This document shows, piece by piece, positions 55,815-64,000 of a stretch of DNA of 64,000 nucleotides. The notes under the pieces were generated by a model. That model saw only the letters and a list, made by a program, of their open reading frames with translations, was not told the DNA's origin and did no database searches. The DNA is from Aspidapion aeneum (lineage: Eukaryota; Arthropoda; Insecta; Coleoptera; Brentidae): assembly GCA_963576565.1 (NCBI GenBank), contig OY755041.1:125499995-125563994 (forward strand), in the 5' to 3' direction. Numbering within the stretch: the first letter of the stretch is position 1; every line of letters begins with the position of its first letter. A program made the translations under genes and the position numbers.

Positions 55815-56160
55815 ACTAAAACCTGAAATATATCTTATTCAACTCCAGACTAAATTACCTTTTGTTTGATACCACATAAGCCATGTTTTAATTTTTGAAA
55901 TCTACCCCCACCCTTAAAAAAACAAAAACTAAAATGTATTTTGTTTAACTCCGGACACAATTACCTTTCGTTTGATATCACACACGCCCTATTTTCACGT
56001 AAACTCTAATTTTTGAAATCTACCCCCACCCTTTTTGAAGAAAAAAAAACTAAAATGTATTTTGTTTAACTCCATACTCAATTACCTTTCGTTTGATATC
56101 ACACACGCCATATTATCACATAAACTCTAATTTTTGAAATCTTCCCCCACCCTTTTATTT
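55815..56160 (+). repeat. 120-bp tandem (AACTCCAGACTCAATTACCT)
   Basis: Three units with AACTCCAGAC, TTACCTTTCGTTTGATATC, CACACGCCATATT and TCTACCCCCACCC. The same tandem precedes the GACA array at 62510-62860 and lies alone at 49800-50100. Confidence 0.9.
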
Positions 56161-56279
56161 GGCTTGTGTTTAGTGCATTTTGTTCATTTTTAAATGGGAC
56201 CATCTCGACCCAAGACCCAGCCTTGTTACCAAATTTCATTAAAATCGGCCAAGCGGTTTTTGAGTTATGCGCGTTGGTC

Positions 56280-58852
<2,573 letters not shown>

Positions 58853-59078
58853 GGCGCGACAAAAAAGTTTAAAAATCATCTGAAACGCAAAGATATATAA
58901 AAATTTTTGAAATCGGAGCAACTTTTTTTTTTCTCGAAAAAATTAGGATCACCATAGTTCACACTACTATAGTATAGTATATGTGTGAGCTAAAATTTGA
59001 TAAAAAAAACACCCAACTGCTAAATTAATTTGTAACTACTAGTCGCAGTTGGGTACATAATTGATAGGAATACCCATG

Positions 59079-59223
59079 GTGCACCCAAGACTAAAATTTT
59101 TTTCATATTTTTCACATATTTCATGAAAAAACAGAAAAAATAGCTTGAAATTCGACATCATGAGACTTCGGAGCCTCCCAAAAGGCCTCGGCCCCCACAA
59201 GACATATTCCTGGGTGCGCCACT
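59079..59223. mobile_element. Small hAT-type MITE (CATGGTGCACCCAAG)
   Basis: CATGGTGCACCCAAG and CCTGGGTGCGCCACTG are imperfect inverted ends. The flanks GGAATACC and GGTATACC match at 7 of 8 bases. It is related to the element at 30463-30824. Confidence 0.75.
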
Positions 59224-59484
59224 GGGTATACCTATAATGTACGACATGCTTCAACTTTTAGTTTGATGCCCATTCAATATCATCAAAAATGGGACACGCT
59301 GTACATCTATTAAATGTTTGTGTAAATATACTTAAGTCGATATTAGGCCACTGTTTTTTGTTAAATCAATACAAATACACTAAAATTTTATACTAGCAAG
59401 AATTGTAAATAATGTTTGAAAGCAAAATTATGATAAAAAGTATTTTCAAATTAAAACAATGGAATTGAGTAGGTATACACATAT

Positions 59485-60655
59485 CTGAGGGCACGGCAGT
59501 GATTCGCCAAGTTCGCGCGCCGTAACCATCTTTTCTGGAAACATTTCAGCCGATATTTGACCTACCCAAAACTCTACTTCGGAATGAGCTACGAATCTCA
59601 AACTTTGCACATAAAGTAGTAAAGTAGTTACGAAATTTCAAAAAACGTCGAAATTGCCACTCACTCACTGACTCACTCATGTATAGATCATCAATATTCT
59701 ACTGTACTTCCAGACATGCTACAAAGCTGAAATTTGGCAGACTAATAGAAATTATGACCAAACCCCTGGAAAAAATCAAAAAACACCAAAATTTTAATTT
59801 ACTCCCCTCCCCTATACATTTAAAGTTATGTAAAAATAGCAGCGTCCACTTCCAGAAATGCTAGAGAGTTGAGCTTTGGCAGACTGATAGGAACTATGAT
59901 AAAACTATAGGAAAAAGTCAAAAAAACCCAAAATTTTAATTTACTTTCCTCTCCTATACATTTAAAGTTATGTAAAAGTAGCATTGCCCACTTCCAGAAA
60001 TGCTAGAGAGTTGAGCTTTGGCAAACTGGTAGGAACTATGATCAAACTATAGGAAAAAATTAAAACACCCCAAAATTCTAATTTACTTCCTTCCCCTATA
60101 AATGTAAAGTTATGTAAAAGTAACACTGCCCACTTCCAGAAACGCTAGAGAGCTGAACTTTTTAAGACTGAAAGACAATAAGAGAAAACTATATGAAAAA
60201 ATTTAAAAACACCATCATTTTAATTTACTTTCCTCTCCTATAAATGTAAATTTATATAAAACTAACATTGCCCACTTCCAGAAACGCTAGAGAGCTGAGC
60301 ATTGGAATGCTGATAGAAATTATGATAAAACCATGGGAAAAAATTTAAAAAGTTCAATATTTTCATTTACTCTCCTCCCCTATAAATGTAAAGTTATGTA
60401 AAAGTAACATTACCCAATTCCAGAAACGCTAGAGAGCTGAGCATTGGAAGACTGATAGGAACTATGATAAAACTATAGGAAAAAATTTAAAAACACGACA
60501 ATTTTAATTTATTTGCCTCCCCTATACATGTAAAGTTATGTAAAAGTAACATTTTCAGAAACGCTAGAGAGCTGAACTTTGGAAGGCTGATAGGACCTAC
60601 GATAAAACCTTAGAAAAAAATTAAAAAACCTCAAAAATTTAAGTAAGGCATTGCA
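59485..60655 (+). repeat. About 110-bp tandem satellite, copy 2
   Basis: GAGGGCACGGCAGTGATTCG leader, then units with AACGCTAGAGAGCTGAGC, as at 12640-13845. It sits in GS1-like intron 1, in plus orientation like copy 1. Confidence 0.9.
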
Positions 60656-60724
60656 AAAGTTTTGAACAATATTCCGCATATTTTACTACTAAAAATTAAG
60701 TATTATCCAATTCTTTTAAAAAAG

Positions 60725-60945
60725 AAGTGAAATCATAACAAAAACATTTTATGTAAAAAAAAGCCAAGTACGCGAAAATGGCATTCCGTAAAAAGAATTG
60801 AGATAAAAGTAAAGCCAAGTTCTCCAATACAAATTTCAAAATGAAAGGTTCTTACTAGTTTGGAAATATTTTTCTAAACTTGGCTATTACGGCTGTAAAT
60901 GACTCTTAGGCACAGTGCCAAATTGAACATAAGGAAGTTTGGACA
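60725..60945. mobile_element. Fold-back MITE, half copy
   Basis: The left arm and centre of the MITE at 13858 are present (AAGCCAAGTACGCGAAAATG to GACTCTTAGGCACAGTGC); then the (CA)n repeat family begins, so the right arm is missing. Confidence 0.85.
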
Positions 60946-61316
60946 CAAATTATTGAACAAAATGTAGTCTACAATACTCCGAAAGCTATATATTGATACG
61001 ATGCTCCGTTAAAAAGTTTGCATTTTTTTATGTTTTTAATTGTCAAAACACTGTCATCAGCATTAATGGATTTTTACCAAAATCCAATCAGCTCGTAAGT
61101 AAAAAAATCGGTTCAGCGGTTTAGGAGCTATCGCGTTATGGACACAAATAATATACACAGATACACACACACACACAGACACACATCACGACGATATTGC
61201 TAGGCTAGGTCAAAATACACCCAAATAACAAAGTTTCGGCGTTATCTGAAAAAAAAAAATTCCTGGAAAATAATACCTTCTCTAGCCATTGCTACGCGGG
61301 TTAGGAAGGTAAAAAA
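60946..61316 (+). repeat. (CA)n-bearing repeat ending in a hairpin, copy 2
   Basis: Matches 20080-20475, including ATCACGACGATATTGCTAGG and CCTTCTCTAGCC. It ends 14 bp before the splice donor of GS1-like exon 1. Confidence 0.85.
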
Positions 61317-61329
61317 TCAAAAAACTTAC

Positions 61330-61384
61330 CAAGTAAAAGACCATCCATATCGAAGATACAATGAGTAACTGGTTTGAATTTCAT
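61330..61384 (-). CDS. Gs1l: GS1-like HAD phosphatase exon 1 (start, motif I)
   Basis: ATG at 61384 begins MKFKPVTHCIFDMDGLLL, followed by the D of DTE across the intron. DMDGLLLDTE is HAD motif I, with the nucleophilic aspartate (residue 12) and the acid/base aspartate (residue 14). The five exons total 684 bp including the stop, 227 residues, the usual length of GS1-like/pseudouridine-5'-phosphatases. These cytosolic Mg2+-dependent enzymes dephosphorylate small phosphometabolites such as pseudouridine 5'-phosphate. Intron 1 is 7.1 kb because of repeats. The gene converges with timeless. Confidence 0.96.
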
Positions 61385-62045
61385 CTTGGTACCTTCTGCA
61401 GATAAAAACCTTTTTGAAGCACGACTCAAAGTGATTTACCGAAACTGAAAATTTATTGCTAAAAATTTTTTCAAAATTTAATGTTGACAACCGACTAAAT
61501 AGGTAATAGCCGAGAAAATAAATGTTATATTTTCTATGGTAATAGTTATTAACAAATAAAAAGCGATAAGTGGGAATTTATCCCGCCAATTCGCGCTTAT
61601 GCGAATGTACTGAAAATTTACACGGCAATGACTAATATACTGGATTCAAGGAACCGTACTTTGTATGTAACAGACGCTTTAGTTTCCCTAACATATAGGT
61701 AGATACATACCTAGTTAGATATCCAAATTTTACAAAAAATTTTGGTTTGTTTTAATTTTTTTTTTAATTTTTAAAATGAATATGATGTTTGTCATGTTAC
61801 TTCAATCAACATCGTTTTTTGCTTGGTTTTCTGTACAAGGTGTCCCACAAGTTTTTTTTTACTGTTCAGAAATTAGGACAAGAGGCTTCCAGAAAAAATA
61901 TTTGCATCAGTGATTTTAGTGCAAACAATAAATTTAAAAAATCAAACCATTTTATAAAGACAGACTGCTTCGATTTTTCAAATTTTTTTGTTAAATGTTT
62001 TCCGATATTCTAACAGTGTCCCCCATAATGTTCGCAACATCTCGG
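61385..62045 (-). other. Upstream region of the GS1-like gene
   Basis: No coding is recognised. An ACAAGGTGTCCCACAAG sequence at 61834 resembles the ACAGGGTGTCCC ends seen elsewhere. The promoter could not be identified. Confidence 0.45.
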
Positions 62046-62250
62046 AAAAATTTTTATTTGTAAGTTATGGAAAAAAAATTATATACGATCAATCCTGCTT
62101 GTTGAATAACCTAGAAAGACATTTTGACATTAGTCACGTGATCACTGTCATGACGGCAAATTCAAAAAATTAGTCATGAAAACCCAAAAAGTGAGATTAG
62201 ATGGCAAAATATCGAAAAAAGTTATTTGAAAAAAGTGTTTAGAATGTCAT
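62046..62250 (+). mobile_element. Left arm of a long-TIR element running off the window
   Basis: TTATGGAAAAAAAATTATAT, GATCAATCCTGCTTGTTGAA, AGTCACGTGATCACTGTCAT and GAATGTC are all inverted at 63811-64000. The arms are at least 190 bp. The interior (62251-63810) holds the 120-bp tandem and the second GACA array. The far end is beyond base 64000. Confidence 0.9.
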
Positions 62251-62509
62251 TTTAGGGTCCTCTATGAAATTTGGAGCAATAATAATACAAAATAAGAAAT
62301 ACCCTATTTTTGGCCCCAGCCTTATTATAAATTAATTTTATACAGATTTTATTATTAAAATAGTTCAAGTAACGCAATATTTAATAGGCAAAGGTAAAAT
62401 GATTCCAAATTCTTTATTAAAGTCATTCATAAAATACTCTGCCAATATATGGGCCCCTAAGCTCACTATAGGTATAGTGTACATGTGAGCTAATATAATT
62501 AAAAACTGA

Positions 62510-62865
62510 AATATATTTTATTCAACTACAGACTAAATTACCATTCGTTTGATACCACACAAGCCATGTTTTAAATTAAACTCAAATTTTTGAAATCTAC
62601 CCCCACCCTTAAAAAAAAACAAAAACTAAAATGTATTTTGTTAAACTCCGGACTCAATTACCTTTCGTGTGATATCACACACGCCATATTTTTACTTAAA
62701 CTCTAATTTTTGAAATATACCCCCACCCTTTTTTTAAAATAAATTAAAATGTATTTTGTTTAACTCCAGACTCAATTACCTTTCGTTTGATATCACACGC
62801 GCCATATTTTCACACAAACTATAATTTTTGAAATATACCCCCACCCTTTTATTTGGTTTGTGTTC
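62510..62865 (+). repeat. 120-bp tandem before second GACA array
   Basis: Units as at 55815-56160 (AACTCCAGACTCAATTACCT, TACCCCCACCC), followed by TTGGTTTGTGTTCGGTGG and the GGGACCATCTCGACCCAAGA block. The same order as before the first array. Confidence 0.9.
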
Positions 62866-62965
62866 GGTGGATTTTGTTCATTTAGAAATGGGACCATCTC
62901 GACCCAAGACCCAAATTTCATTAAAATCGCCCAAGAGGTTTTTGAGTTATGCGCGTTGGTCGTTA

Positions 62966-63553
<588 letters not shown>

Positions 63554-63810
63554 AAAATTAGGATCACCATAGCTCACATTACTATAGTATAGTCATAAAC
63601 TAATAATATTAGTTTATGGTATAGTATATGTTTGAGCTAAAATTAAATAAAAATATCCGATTGGCACATGTACGTTTCTTGTCGCAATGGCCTTTTGTTC
63701 TGACAGTTTGGAAGGTTTCCGTGAATTTAGTATTAATACCACAATGAAAAAGAACAACCTCATTGATATTATTTATTAAATATTTCATTAAAGTTTATTA
63801 TTAAATAATT

Positions 63811-64000
63811 AATGATGGACATTCTAAACTTTTTTTTCAAATAACTTTTTTCGATATTTTGCTATCTAACCTCACTTTTTGGGTTTTCATGACTAATTTT
63901 TTGAATTTGCCGTCATGACAGTGATCACGTGACTAATGTCAAAATGTCTTTCTAGGTTATTCAACAAGCAGGATTGATCGTATATAATTTTTTTTTCCAA
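63811..64000 (-). mobile_element. Right arm of the long inverted repeat, window edge
   Basis: Inverse of 62046-62250: GACATTCTAAAC, TGACAGTGATCACGTGACTA and TTCAACAAGCAGGATTGATC. The sequence is cut by the end of the window. Confidence 0.9.

Overview
The window is insect nuclear DNA: AT-rich, intron-containing and dominated by transposable elements. The evidence is a circadian timeless gene of the Drosophila (dTIM) type, GT-AG introns, an insect GS1-like HAD phosphatase, and the mobile elements present (Tigger/pogo, mariner, hAT, Penelope-like and LINE). The order of insect cannot be fixed from sequence alone; a large-genome species such as a beetle is plausible.

Two host genes are recognisable, and they converge. 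(1) timeless (tim) runs on the + strand from before base 1 to 41550. Sixteen coding exons (279-616 to 41367-41550) join in phase into an open frame of about 1141 residues that lacks only the extreme N-terminus, whose exons lie upstream. The order of parts is an N-terminal armadillo-like region, a serine-rich acidic stretch, a basic NLS-like segment, the conserved TIM core, and an end of the form SDLTRMCVSDE. Three further exon-like blocks (45025-46728), with an AATAAA at 46845, may form an alternative acidic C-terminus. (2) A complete five-exon pseudouridine-5'-phosphatase/GS1-like gene lies on the - strand (ATG at 61384, stop at 48603), 227 residues with all four HAD motifs.

Most other bases are introns and intergenic DNA filled with layered insertions. 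560-6580: LTR-like fragment with a hAT MITE, a 1.2 kb CCCAAC-ended element, nested TIR elements, and a hAT copy. 7091-12302: two Tigger-like elements, one expanded into a 159-bp tandem array and one carrying a mariner; between them is a hAT with a LINE inside. 12640-14240: satellite plus palindromic MITE. 16588-17686: LINE with a 16-bp target duplication. 18818-20020: hAT with a perfect 8-bp duplication. 21970-28169: two Penelope-like elements with inverted terminal repeats, each with a hammerhead-ribozyme-like fold. 28756-33721: MITEs, a third CCCAAC element, an LTR-like block and a tRNA-like sequence. 35289-37897: a hAT inserted into another copy of itself with amplified tails. 38118-39991: second copy of the 1.87 kb TIR element. 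42265-55210: further MITEs and minisatellites. 55632-64000: two giant (GACA)n arrays lying in the same position of one repeat family, satellite copies, and a long-TIR element running off the window.

Functionally only the two host genes are linked to known biology. TIM partners PERIOD in the clock feedback loop. The HAD protein is predicted to dephosphorylate a small phosphometabolite. No CRISPR array, bacterial operon or complete autonomous transposon was seen.
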